A stretch of 64,000 bases of DNA from Eudorina sp. 2006-703-Eu-15 (lineage: Eukaryota; Chlorophyta; Chlorophyceae; Chlamydomonadales; Volvocaceae). The translations under genes were made by a program, and so were the position numbers. The DNA lies in NCBI GenBank assembly GCA_003117195.1, contig BDSI01000033.1, forward strand, positions 558,001 to 622,000, given 5' to 3'. The notes beneath the pieces are model-generated. The model ran no database searches. It had not been told where the DNA came from and saw only the letters and a list, made by a program, of their open reading frames with translations. This document shows, in pieces, positions 1 through 12,419 of this stretch; positions within the stretch are counted from its first letter, which is position 1; every line of letters begins with the position of its first letter.

Positions 1-3000
1 GCGGCCCGGCGGCGCCGTCGTTCCAGCCGCAGCCGCGATGGCCGCCAACCCAGTCGGCATTCTCGCCGCGGCCGCCGCCGCTGCCGCCGCTGCAGCCGCT
101 GCAGCAGCAGCAGCAGCAGCCTCCTGCGGTTCCGGTCCACCGCCGCAGCGTGGGCGCGCTGGGCTGGTTAGCGCCGGGGACCCACCTGAAGCGCAGCAAC
201 AGCATCACGGAACGCACGAACCTGACGCACCGTGTACTGCACGTACATAACGTCATCGATGCCGTACTGCCCATTTATCTGCCGGGTACGCTCGTGCGGC
301 GGTGCTGGGACCTGCTAATCATGGCGCTCGTGGTCTGGACGGCGGTGACCGTCCCCTTGAGCGTCAGCTACGGCCTGCCGCACGACGCGGAGTGGCAGGC
401 GTTGGGCTACGCCGTGACGGGCCTCTTCGCCTTCGATCTGTTTGTCAACTTTCGCACAGCGTACTACGACCACAAGGTACGGCAGTACTGCGGTACGGCG
501 GTACGGAAATGTGGGCTTGTGTGGCGCCCGAGCACGTCACCATATGTCCGGCACCACCGAGAAGAAACCGGGGCGCGAATCGGTGATCTGTGATCGGTGA
601 TCTCCCCGTCCATGTCTCCACACCCCACGAGCCCCCCTTCCCGCGAGCCCGGCAAGGACCGTTGGCAGTTGGGGGAGTTCAATCACCGTTCACCGAGGTA
701 GTCCGAAACCAAACTGCAAACCAACCGCAAACTGAATCCGCACCTGACCGCCCACACGCGAACACGCGCGAACCTCACCCACCCGTACCCTGCTACCCTC
801 ACCCACTCGCTGCAGGGTGAGCTGATCCGGGACTCGTCCGCCATAGCAGCCCACTACATGAAGCTGTGGTTCTGGCTCGACCTGTTCGGCACCATCCCCT
901 TCGACTCCATCGTCCTTTGGGCCGGCGCGCTGAAGAACAGCGGCAGCAACTCGGTCGAGCTGGCCGCGCTGGGCTTCCTCAAGGCGCCGCGCCTGCTGCG
1001 CCTGGGCCGCCTGCTGCGCTTCCTGGACCGATTCAAAAACGCCAAGATCTTTCGGATCGCGCAGCTTTTCATGGCGATGATTCTGATCAGTCACTGGCTG
1101 GCATGCATCTGGTTTATGATGTACCGCTTCGGCGGAAAGGACGAATCGGACGACTGGGCGTTCGAAATGGCTGTGTACGACACGTACGATGTGTACGGCA
1201 AGGCCAGTGATGCTGGATGGGGCGCGCCGTCGGCTCCGCCGCCGTCGCCGGTCGTGTCTGCTGACCAAGCGGGATCGGGGACCAAACTGTCGATGTACGT
1301 CGTGACCTACTACTACAGCTTCTTGTTGCTGGTGAGTACGGGTTCGTCCAGTACGGAGAATGTGGACCACAAGCGCCAGCGAGCTGGCTGCGACGCAGCT
1401 TTCTCAACCACGCAGCACGCCCGCGCCTTACCGCAACGGGACCCCCGTCATCTCGCCCCACCCTCACATTGCCCTCCCCTCGCCCAATCCATAACCTCCA
1501 TCCTCATCCTCGCCCCATCCTCCCCGGCGCCCCCGCAGGTCGGCGACAACGTGACCCCGTACAACAACTTCGAGCGCACCTTCTTTGTGATCGTGCTCAT
1601 CGCGGGCACATTCTTTTACTCGGCGGTGGTCGGGCAGATGGCGACCCTCGTGGCCACAATGAACGTGGCCGTCAACAGACACGGGTGCGCACATGGCACG
1701 ACACGACACGATACGATACGATACGACACGATACGATACGATAGGGTTTGGTAGATGAAGGAGCCCTGAGGGTTGAATTGAGATTTGAGAACAGCCCCGT
1801 CACACCCAGCCCGGCGATAGCCCTGGGCCGGGGTGGCTGCTGGTGGTGAGAATGGCCTGATACGCTGCGGCCGGCAAGTACGGTACGGTACGGCAGAGGC
1901 AGTACTGTAGGCAGTATTACTTGACGGGCGCGTGTCACCTTTTGGCGCATGCCCACCGGCCCACGAGTGTTGATGGTAATGGTGACGGTGATGGTGGCGG
2001 TGGTTCTACACTAGCTCAACTCTGTCTGTCCCTGCGCTCCCAGTGAGTGGAAGAGATCACCGTTTTCACAGCCGTTCATGCGCTGCGGGGCGGCCATCCG
2101 GCCCAGCCAGCCGTTGACTGCCCCGCCCTGACCTGCGCCGCCCCGCCCCGCCCTGACCCGCCCCGCCCTGCCCTGCGCGGCGCTCGGCCCTGCGCGCGCC
2201 GGCCCCATTGGCCCCGTGCAGGCAGAAGCTGCTGATGGTGCAGGACGCGCTGCGGTACGCGGGCGTGCCCGACGAACACAGCGAGAAGGTCCAAAAGTAT
2301 TTTGAGTACCTGCAGCAGCGATCCCACCCGGGCTCGGAGGGCATGCAGTTCCTGCAGGTGCGCGAACGTGGATGTGCGGGCGGGGGGGCTTCACCGTAGT
2401 TTTCACCCGTGGCCTCTTAACCTAGCAGTCCTTGCCTTCTAGGACCCGGGGCTGTTAGGTTATCTAGGCACGGGCCGGTCACATGCGCCTTTCCGTCGTT
2501 TGGCGCCGGGGGAAGGGGGGTTCAATGGAAACAAAAACCATACCCGGGGGAAGGGGGTACAGGAAATTGGTAAGACATTATTCAAACTGCGCTGCTGCCA
2601 GAGCAAAGGTCCGGTGGAGGGGGCTCCTGCACTGCTGGTTGTGCCGACCAGCGCTCCTGCCGTCGTCCGCCTCCCGGTGCAACCCTCTTGCCGCCGTCGC
2701 CGCCGCCGCCTGTCCTCCTCTGCTGCTGCTGCTACTCAGGAGCTGCCGAGCAGCCTTCAGCTCAGCCTCTGCCAGTTTCTCCACTTGAGGAGCATCCACA
2801 AGGTACGACACCGTACGAGCGAGCGCCGTCCTGACAAGTGCGGGCGCCGCTGCAGAACCTGCCGGCACCGCAGGGCCCGCACTGCCTCTCACCACTGCCG
2901 TACATGAGACGAGACCCCTGATGGCGGCGTACCGCTCATGTCCTTGGTACCCAGTACCCAAGTACCATAAGCGCGAAAACGGTCATTCTGGATCTGGGTC

Positions 3001-6000
3001 TGTCAAGTACGGCATCGCCGCCTCGGCCCCCGCGCCCGTTGGCCCACCCCACGTCCGCCCGGGTTTGATTTTTCACTTTATGAAAACCCGGGCGCACGCG
3101 GCGGGGGCCAACCGGCAGCGGTAGCCAAGGCGGCGGGGCCGTACCTGCACGGGGGTTTGCTTTTCGCCTCCTACGTATCAACTCCCGTGCATCACGCCGC
3201 CGGTTTCCGCCGTCGCCCGCCCCCGTGCGCTGTGCCGCGCCTTTCTCCCCGGCGCGCCCCGCACCGCACAGGTCCCCCTGTTCAAGGACTGCGAGGAGGG
3301 GTTCATGAACGCGCTGGCGCTGCGCATCCGCATGATCTCACTCAGCCCCAGTGAGGTCATCTTCCGGGTCGGTGACGTTGGCAAGGAGATGTACGTCATC
3401 CGCAAGGGCTGCGTCGCCGTCACCTCGCCCTTCAACGCGATGTGGGGGCTGCTGCAGCCGGGCGAGGTGTTTGGGGAGGTGGCGCTCCTGAGTACGGGCA
3501 AGCGTACGGCGAACTGTACGGCGCTGGGTTTCGTGGACTTGGCAGTGCTGACGGGCCCCGACCTGCAGGTACGCGAGGCGCTTGGCGGCAGGTGTAGTGC
3601 TCTCGTCGCCGCGCTGCATGACAGAGGGGATTATGTACGGCAGCGTCAATAAAGGCAAGCGAAATCGCGAAACAATCACCCGCACCCCTCGCCCTCCTCC
3701 TCCCCCCGCGGCTCCCGCAGACCGTGATGCGGGACTACCCGATCAGTGCGGCCATCATCTACGAACGAGCCGCCGCAAGGGCCCGAGCTCTCCAGGTAAA
3801 GGGTCCCAACACGTGAGGGTACAGGCCTCTCGGGGGCGGAGGCGTCTGTCTGCCTGCCGAGCTGCCTCGGTCGCGGCGCGTCGAGTCGAGGCGGGCCGCG
3901 TGGGGTCGAGTCGGGGCGGAATCATGTTACCGGTGTTCACAGGTTACGAAATGAGCTCTCGCTTATTAGCGCGAAGGTATGACGGCGCAGGAGGAAGCGG
4001 ACGGGTAGGCCCCGCCCGCGCGTCGCGCATACCACGTTGGGTGCCGTACCATCGCTGCAGCTGAAAAAGGCACGTTGTACGGATGCGACGCAGACCAAGA
4101 GCAAGATGTGGCTTGATATTGAGATTGAGGAGTTTTACGACTGTGGGGATTTCGAGGAGGAGAGTGGCGGCGGCAGCGGCCGCGGCGACGACGGCGACAA
4201 GGATGACGGCGAAGCGAAGGTCAGTGACGACGGCGTCGGCAGCGGCGGCAGCAACGGCAGTGATCGCGGTGACGGCGACGGCGACGACGGCGATGACGGC
4301 GGCGGCAAGGTCAAGCTCGGCGGTGGCGGCGGCGACGGCGGATGCGGCGACGACGGCGCAGAGCTTGACCGCAGCAGTGACGCCGCCATCGCAAGCATCC
4401 AGCGCGCCGGCAGCGGCGGCAGCGCCGATGGCGCGTCCGCCGCCACCAGCGGCGCCGCCACTACTGCCGACGACTGTGACGCCGGCAGCGGCAGCAACGG
4501 CTCCTCGATACCCGGCAGCGCTTCGGCGACGTCGCGAAGCAGCCCGCCCTGCACCTGCGGCGGCGGCAGTAGCGGCACCGGCATGAGCTGCAGCATCTGC
4601 GGCAGTGGTGGCGGCCCTCACGTCACCGATACCTCGTCGTGCAACCAAACCGCCGAAACGGCCGCCGCCGCCGCTGCCGCGGCGGCTGCTGCTGCTGCTG
4701 CTGCTGCTGCTGCCGGCGCCGGCGCCGCCGTCTCCGCGGCGCTGTTGCCGCGTCAGCGGTCACCGCTGCCGCCAGGCTTGCTACAGTCGCCGACCTTGCT
4801 ACAGCCGTCCGGCGAAACGGCGGCGGGCCTGACCCGATGTGGTTCTCTTAAGGGCCGGCCGCTGCCGAAGGCCTGGGCAAGCGCCGATGACGCCGCCGCA
4901 AACGGCGGCGGCCTCCGAATCGCGGGCGAGGATCCCCCCATGATGATGACGGCGGCGGCGGCCCAGCAGGGTGTACGGCAACCGTCGCCGCCGCCGCACC
5001 CCACGGACGTGAAGGGCACCGCCGGTGACGGGCAGCCGTCGCCGTCGCCGTCGCCTGCAGCGGTGGGCGTCTTGTCACCGACCCCTGGCAAGGCGACGAG
5101 CCTTCTTGGACGTGTGCTCAGCGTGCTACCCGGTCGAGGAAGCCGACCGGCCTCCGCCAGACATCCGCAACCGTCGCCCACCTCAAAGCCGCCGCTGCCG
5201 GGTCCGATGTCATCCGGGACGTCCGCGGCTCAGCCACAGCGCGCTTTGGCACTTGACGCGGTCCCCAGCAGCGGCATCGCCAGCGGCGGCGGCGGCGGCG
5301 GTGGCGGCGCGAGCGCCGCCGTGACAACGGGCCTGACGCTGACGCCGATGCTGCCGTTCGTCGTGGAGGCCTCCGTACTCCGGCCCCGACCGCTATCACC
5401 GGTGCACAGAGCCAATCTGAGATCGCCGGTGCGCCAGTCGTCGTCTAACGCCGCGGCACGGCGGGCGGCCGCCGCCCAGCAGCTGCCCTCCCCCACACTC
5501 CGAAGCGGTTGCTCGTCGCCGCTGCCGGCGGGGATCACCCGGCAGCAACGACAGGCCAGCGACGGCGCCGGGATCGGCAGCGCCGACGTCACGTCGTCCA
5601 GGGCGATCTCGCCGACGTACAGTACGGCAGCTTCACGACGGAAGAGTTCCAGCTCGTACTGCGTGGCAGCGCCGGCTGTGGCTGCTTCTGAGGAGGACGC
5701 GGAGGAGGCGGAGGCGGACATGTTGGTCGCGCCGCGGGCGGCGTCAGGCGCGGGCCGGCGGGCGATCGCGTTTTGCCTGCCGGACGATGGGCCGGGTGAT
5801 GCGCCGCCGCCGCCGCCGCTGGCGCAGCCGCCGCCGCCGCCACTGGCGCCGCTGCCGACGCCGGCAGCGGACGGCCCGCCCGAGTTCGAACCGCACCTGA
5901 ACGGCGACGACATTGTGTGGTTGGCACCTCCGCAACGCCATCGCGCGAGCGAGCAACACGCCGCCGCCGACGCGGTGGCGGCGGCGTTGGCCACGCGCCA

Positions 6001-9000
6001 GCCGAGCTACTCTTTCGCGGCGGCTCGGCCGCCGCCACCGCAGCGCCGCCGCCCGCAGCAACCCCACCACCCGCCTCACCAGCAGGACCAGCAGCGGCAC
6101 GGCCAGGGCCTGCCGCCGCGCGGCACCATGCACAACCGGGTGGGCGCCGGAGACGCCGTCGTCGAGATGGGTTTCGCCGGCGGCAGCGGCGGCGGCGGCG
6201 GCGGTGGCGGCGGCACCGGCGACGGCACCGGCGACGGCAGCGACGCGTCAGCGCCGGGGCCGGCGACGCCGCTTCAGCTTTTCGGATCGCTTCGTCACCT
6301 GTCTGACACGCAGGCGGAGGTCTTGACGGCAGGGCTCACCGACCGCGTCCCCAGCGCCCGGACACGGCCCCTGCGCATCCTCCCGCGGCGCGACAACGGC
6401 TTCGCCGCCGACGCCAGAGTAGCCAGCGGCGACGTCAACGTGTACGACAAATCGGGGGCGCCAGCCACGTCGGGCGCCGCCGCCGCCGCGGCTGCGGCCG
6501 CCTCCGCCGCGGCTGCCATCTCGGACGGCGCCGTGCGGGATGGCGCAGGTGCTGCCGCGGCGTCGACTGCTGCGGTCGGCGGCGGAGGCGGCGGCGGCGC
6601 CGGCGCTGCCACACATAGTGGCGCACGGGCTCCCAGCTCCGCCGCCGGCACGGCGGGGCCCGTGGCCGAATCAACAGAGTACGAGCCCAGCGGCGCCGTT
6701 TTGAATGAACCCCGATGCGAACCTCGCGGGTCCGCGCTCAAATCCGAAGCCGCCTCACCCTACACTGCGACGGGCAAACTGCGCCCCCTGTTCGTACCGC
6801 CTCCCTCTTTCGCTGCCGCCGCCGCCGCCACGGCATCCGCGCTGTCCCCGTTGAGCCCTGGGTCCCCGTCCGCATCCGTCGGCAGTACGGCATCGTCGGG
6901 GCGCGCTCGACGGGGCTCTGGTTACGTGCGCTGGCTACCGGCAAGCCTGGGTGGCGGCGGCGCAGGGAGTGGCGGCGGCGGCGGCGGGGGCGGCGGCGGC
7001 GGCGACGCGGCGGCCAGCCCCGGCGGCCCCGTCTCATTCCTGGCCGCCAACGGCGCCGCCATCCTTAAACTCGCTCGGCGGTCCAGCGGCACATTCAGCG
7101 GGGCACCGGTCTCTCCGAGCAGCCAGAGCGGCGGCGGCGGCGGCGGCCAGCGTCCGGCGTCGCCGCTGGCGCCGCCCGCGGTCCTGGCGCCCCGCGCGCG
7201 GCGCGCCTCGCGCCTCTCCCTCTCAGGCCTTCCCCCGCCGCAGCCCCGAGGCAAGCGCAGCAGCAGCGGTGCCGCGCCCGCCACCCCCTCCACCTCCTCT
7301 GCCGCCGCCGCCGCCGCCGCTGTCCCGTCGGCGGTGGAGGCGGCGGCGGCGGAGGAAGGGCTGTCCTGGCTGACCGCGCGCGCGCCCCCGGGGCCTGGGC
7401 CCCCGCGGGTGTCCGCGCAGGCGCGACGAGGCAGCGCCTGCAGCATCCATGAAGCCGACATTGAGGCGCTAGCGCCGGGCCCCCCGTCGATATCCTCCTA
7501 TGCTCAGCATCACACAGGCACTGCCGGCCTTGGGAGTGCAACGTCCGCCGGCCCCGCCTCCGCCGCCTTCGCCGCCTCCGCCGCCTCCGGCGGCGGCGGC
7601 GGCGGCGGCCGGCGGTACTACCACTCAGCCAACTCGGCCGAACTTGGACAGACGGATGACGGCAGCGTCGGCGACGGCATGTGTACGACAACGACAGCGG
7701 CGCACACTACGGCGTCGGCGGGTTCCCGCCGCAGCAGCATGCAGCACAGCCACGGTCATCCTTTGTCGCCACGCATCGGCGGCGGCACGGGCAACGGCAT
7801 GATCACGGGTACGGGCACACACCAGGCGGGGGGAACGGGCGTGGGCACGAGCACGGGCACGCGCAACAGCCGGCCGAGCTGGTCCGACCTGGCGCATCGG
7901 CCGTCGCCGCCGCCGCCGCCGCGCGCGCCGTCGCCGCCGCCACCGCCGCCGCCGCTCGACGGGGTCTTCGTTCCCCGGGCCAACTGGGACCAGCTCGTGC
8001 AGGTAGGATCCGTCTGCGGCTCCGGCTCCGGAACCAGGTGCAGCTATGGATGCGGTTTCGGCTCCGGAACCAGAATACCAGATGCGGCTCTGGACGTTGC
8101 TCCGGACTTGGATGCCCCGGATATCGGTACCGGGGACTGGGACCTGATAGAAGACCAAGCGGGGACAGGGGGGAGGCGTGGGGCCGTTTGCGGCCGCACG
8201 CAGGGCGCGGGGCGCGAGGGGGGGCACGGCGCTGCATTGTGGACTCGTGAGGCGCTCTTTTGCGCAGTACGGTACGGAACGGTACGGTACGGTACGGAAC
8301 GTCGGGATGGGGCCTAACGGCGGGTTCGTGGTCGGCCGGTCCGTGGGCTGCGGCAAGTGTGTGTATGGGGGCGCCCTCGGATGGAAGCTTTAAAAGGGGG
8401 GCTTTTGTCCCTGTGCGCTCCGCTCTCCACGTCAGGCCGTGTCTCGTTTGGGCTGGTTCGAGAACGTGCTGCAACAGCTGGTGGACTTGGTTTCGGAGCA
8501 GGAAGAGGCGCTCAGCCGCCTGGAGCAGCGGGCGGAGCGCGCCGCGGCGCTGGGCGGCGGCGTCAGCGCCCACGTGGGTGAGGGCATCCTGGCGGGCATT
8601 ATGCCGCTGACGGACGCCGCCGCCGCGGCCGCGGCGGCGGCCGCCGCTGCCGCCGCCGCCGCGGCGGCGGCGGCGGCGTCTTCGACGCCGCCACGGCCGC
8701 CGACCGCATCCGCTCTGGGTCGCGCGTCCTCCATCCCGCGCAACTTGATGCTGTCCAGCGGCAGTATGGCCATGGAGGGCGGCATCGCCGCCTCAGTCGA
8801 GGCGCCGGTGCTGGACCCCTCCGACGCGAACGCCGCGGTGAGACCGCTGCCGAGTGCGTGGCGTGCAATGCAGCACGTCCATCTCGTCACCGGGTCCCTG
8901 TCTCGCGTCTTCAGTCCTTCACCGTAGATACCTGGCACCGTAGTGGAGGCCGATTCTGTATTGTGCTGTACTGTACTGCATTACACTGTACTGCACTGTA

Positions 9001-9572
9001 CTGCACATGGCTTCCCCGGGAAGCACCGTCTATGAGCTGGCCGCCGTTTCCGATTTACCCGGCGTCCTGACCCTTGGGATCCTCCGTCACACCTCGCCTG
9101 TATAGTCCTGGTGAACCTCCCTGCCTCCCTGCCTCCCTGCCTCTCTTGCCTCCCTGCCTCTCCTGTCCCCCTTTCCCCGCCTCCCCGCCGCCTCGCCGCC
9201 TGCCTGCCGCGCACACCCGGCGCTCAGTGGTCGAGCAACGCCCGCCTGCGCAGCTCAATACGCCCCGTCATTGCGATGAACCGCTTGAGGTCCCGCAGAG
9301 CGTCTTCGTCCATCGGGACACCCGGCTTCGCAGTGGGCGTCACGGGCAGCGGCGGCAGTACCACCGTGGCTACTGCCGCCGCCGCCGCCGCCAATGCGGC
9401 GCCAACGGCCGCGAACACGCCCTTCGCCGCCGCCGCCGCGGCGGCCTCGGCCGGCGGCATCAGTCGCCTCTCCGCCGCGTCCGTCAACCTGCCTGACGAC
9501 TTGGACAGTCACTTGGCAGCGGCATTCTTCAGTGACGCCGGCATTTCCCGAGATGTCGGCGGCCCAGTCGGT

Positions 9573-9603
<31 letters not shown>

Positions 9604-9845
9604 GTAGCGGCGGCGGTAGCCTGCTGGACAGCGGCTCCGCCGGCGGCAGCTTCCGCATCGCGCCCAGCGGTTCGGAGCTGGCGGGGCTGATGCCGCGGCC
9701 GCGGCGGACGTCGCTGGTTCTGATGGGACCGACCTATGGGTCGCCCGGCGGCCTCAAAGGCGCATTGAAGGGCGGATCCGGCGGGACGGCGGGAGGACTG
9801 CCGCGAATGTCCTCCCTGAGGTACTCCTCCTCTTTGGCGCGGTGA
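1..9845 (+). CDS. Cyclic-nucleotide-gated type cation channel (6TM + cNMP-binding domain), 5' partial
   Basis: Predicted plasma- or ciliary-membrane cation channel. Exons: <3-476, 816-1331, 1539-1684, 2222-2357, 2740-2802, 3272-3568, 3721-3795, 4061-8002, 8436-8837, 9228-9845; all junctions are GT-AG and phase-matched, giving 2222 residues in view. The frame is open at the left edge, so the start lies upstream. In window numbering: Pro/Gln-rich N-terminus, S1 about 102-122, S2 133-150, S3 174-193, S4 213-232 (RLLRLGRLLRF, Arg every third residue), S5 237-262, pore ending LLLVGDNVTP, S6 342-368, C-linker, then a cNMP-binding domain (446-544) with phosphate-binding cassette FGEVALLSTGKRTAN. The RTAN retained there suggests real nucleotide binding, as in CNG/HCN rather than EAG channels. 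A 1314-codon exon of Ala/Gly/Pro/Ser-rich sequence follows, then a coiled-coil-like stretch (VLQQLVDLVSEQEEAL). The pore lacks GYG/GFG. Family is certain; ion selectivity is not. Confidence 0.9.
2562..2607 (+). repeat. Dispersed repeat, copy 1 (channel intron 4)
   Basis: A segment of about 45 bp starting GGAAATTGGTAAGACATT and ending CTGCGCTGCTGCCAGAGC, with a diverged partner at 60031-60070 on the same strand. It lies in the intron between the exons ending 2357 and starting 2740. Confidence 0.6.
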
Positions 9846-10008
9846 GGGGATGGGGGCGAAAGTGTGAACAGCCCAGACACACCCAGCCCGGCGAGGGGAT
9901 GGGGTTGGGGATGGGGACGGGCGTGATTACAGGGAAACGGGGTTGGGGCAGGAGAGCGAGATTAGGCCGAGGAGACACGGGCGCAAGGGACGGCGTGTAG
10001 AGGCCATT

Positions 10009-10013
10009 GTAAG
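10009..10013 (+). promoter_or_regulatory. Candidate TGTAA polyadenylation signal of the channel gene
   Basis: TGTAA is the usual volvocine polyadenylation motif. This copy lies about 165 nt after the channel stop codon. The motif is short and can occur by chance. Confidence 0.35.
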
Positions 10014-10615
10014 GAATTAATTATAAGGAGACGGAAGGTTAGTGGCCGTGGGATCGCCCGCCAGGGAGAGCCTATGATGCGGCTCATGTGCGACATCGCG
10101 CTGCAGCAGTGGACCCAGTGACGGAACTCTACGGCAACCGGAAGCTAACTCTTGAACGCGATCGGTGAGGCAGCGGGGAGAGTCCGAGAGAGGGTGCCTG
10201 AGGGAGGGAGTGAGAGGGAGGGAGGGCGCGTTGAGGGGCTGGCGAAGGCCACGGCGGCGACGGGCGGGGGACGGCGGCCAGGGGTTTCTAGGGTTTCTAG
10301 GCGAGGGGTTTTGTGAGGCACGTGAGGGGATGCGTGGCATGATCGCACTCACGGACGCAGACGCCGGAGTTGGAGCTTCGAGTGGTTTTTAGGCTCCTGC
10401 GCAGGACTCCAGGGATGGGGTGCCCTTACGCATGGGGGAGTGTACAGCGTCGTTGACAAGTTGAGCCTGGCTGCTGTCGTGTCAGCCGCATTTGATGTGC
10501 CTTCATGATGTACGCCTACTGCAGCTGCGATTACGTACGACTGCTGCAGCAGCAGTTTGCGTATGACACACCGTCGTATGGATCCAGAGTGTCTCCCAAT
10601 AAAAGGCATGTGCAC

Positions 10616-10638
10616 GCAGCAGCAGCAGCAGCAGCAGC
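10616..10638. repeat. CAG trinucleotide microsatellite
   Basis: A run of about seven CAG units in the spacer downstream of the channel gene, not inside a recognised coding exon. Confidence 0.85.
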
Positions 10639-12365
10639 CACGACGCGACGCTGCTCGCGCCCATTGCGCGATGGCTCGAATTACTGGGCTACTGTCGTAC
10701 TGCGATGTTGGTTTGCCGTACTGTTTTCGTTGGTCAAGCGTGCCCTCCCAGGGCACGCTTGGTGAGAGTGCGTGCGTGCGTGCATGTGAGTGTGTGCGTG
10801 TGTGTGTTTTCAGGCAGGCAGGCATGCGTGTGTCTGTGTGTCTGTCTGTGTGTGTATGTCTGTGACTCCTGAACGCTCGCCTTTCTGTGCGGTGGTGAGA
10901 GACTTGCGGCCTTCCGACGCGCAAAGTTGCGCCTGTCGTACTGCACTCCTTGTCGTACTATGTATTAGGACATGCTTGGTTGAACGAGCGATCATCCACC
11001 GCCGGTGTGCTGCCAGCCGCCGAATCCCCCCCCCACGCGCAGTCTCCTCGTATTTCGCTGCTGAGCTGCTCGAGACCGGGCCATGAGCGGCAGCTCACCA
11101 ACTGGAAAGCGCGTGAGTGCCTGCGCTGCTTGGTCAGTGGCAGGGAAGTACGGGTGACGTGCAAGGGTCACTCGTTTGTTTGCGTTTGTTGGGAATGCAC
11201 GCGTGTGTTTAAGAGAAGAGATCCGCCCGACCCGCGTGTTCGTGTCTTCGTGTGTGATTTGGCCTGTCTGGGTTTGGGTTCGGGACTTCGGGTGAAGGGG
11301 GCGAACGACGCGCATCGAGTTGGAACCGCGAACGTCTGTTTGGCGAGAAGCCCGCCCGAACCGCCTGTGGTGTGTCCAAAAGAATATCTGCCTGGACGTA
11401 TGTATGTATGTATGTGTATGCTTACGGGGGTTATAGTAGTTCGGGCTGCGGGACGGGGGGGGTGTATCCATGTGGCGGCGGGCGTGGTGCGGTAGGTGTG
11501 GCGTGGTGTGCTACGACGCTCCCTACAGCGCAACCGCGCAGCGTTGAACAGCCCTTTGTCATGATATGTTTAGGAAAGGATACGTCCACGTAAGGACATG
11601 ATACGCGAACCGCGCGGTCGTCAACCATGATTACACGGCGGTCGTGAAGCACGATTGTGGGGCGTTTCCCGGTGCGGGGTGACTGTGCCTGCATCCCGTC
11701 CCCCGCGCGCCAGGTGAGAAGCACGCTTCCTCCTTCGAAGCACTACCTCCGCCAGTATCCCCCTGGGAAAATGAACGGGGTGCGGCACGACACGTCCTCG
11801 ACATCGACGACGGTTTGGGTGGCGAGGGGTACCCGGATGCTGGATGATGGAGCAGCCACCCCGCCGCCCTGCTTGTTTGAGTGAGGTGTGATGGAATCAA
11901 ACTGCTGTGCCTTGCAATGATGGCGGTGGGGTGCGGGGTGCGCGATTGATTGGGGGCTGGGTGGAGTGTGTGCCGGGGTTTTGTAAAGTTCTCAGGACGG
12001 CAGAGCGCAGTTGTGGGTTTGAGGGAGTGGGACGGGGCGCGGCAACCGGTAACTGGCGTCCATCGACGCGACCATCACGGAGTCGGCGGGACCCCTAGCA
12101 CCTGACAGACCGCCCTGAGGGACTACTTGGCGTGAGGGAATAGTGGCCGCAGAAGAAGCCCCTGGGACCGTTGTAACGGTCATTGTTACCTGTGCTTTGG
12201 CATGGCCTTATAGTACAGTCAGCGTCAGGCATGTCAGTTGTACGACAACGCGATGTTGCTTCTGTTTACCCGCAGTCATTTGCATGCGTGCGCGTGCTGA
12301 AGTGAGGTGTAGTGCTGTCCTGCGCTGTGCTGAGTGTCACGCTTACGACGTGGATCTCGTACTGC

Positions 12366-12419
12366 TGGTGGTGGTGGTGGTGATGGTGGTGGTGGTGGTG
12401 GTGGTGGTGGTGGTGGTGG
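12366..12419. repeat. GGT trinucleotide microsatellite
   Basis: About 18 GGT units with a single interruption (GAT). It creates spurious poly-Val, poly-Gly and poly-His frames on the two strands. Confidence 0.9.

Noticed and set aside
4135..7691. Many Arg/Pro/Ala-rich frames opposite or beside the channel tail
   Set aside because: Shadows of the GC-rich 1314-codon exon, whose frame is fixed by phase with conserved exons on the upstream side.
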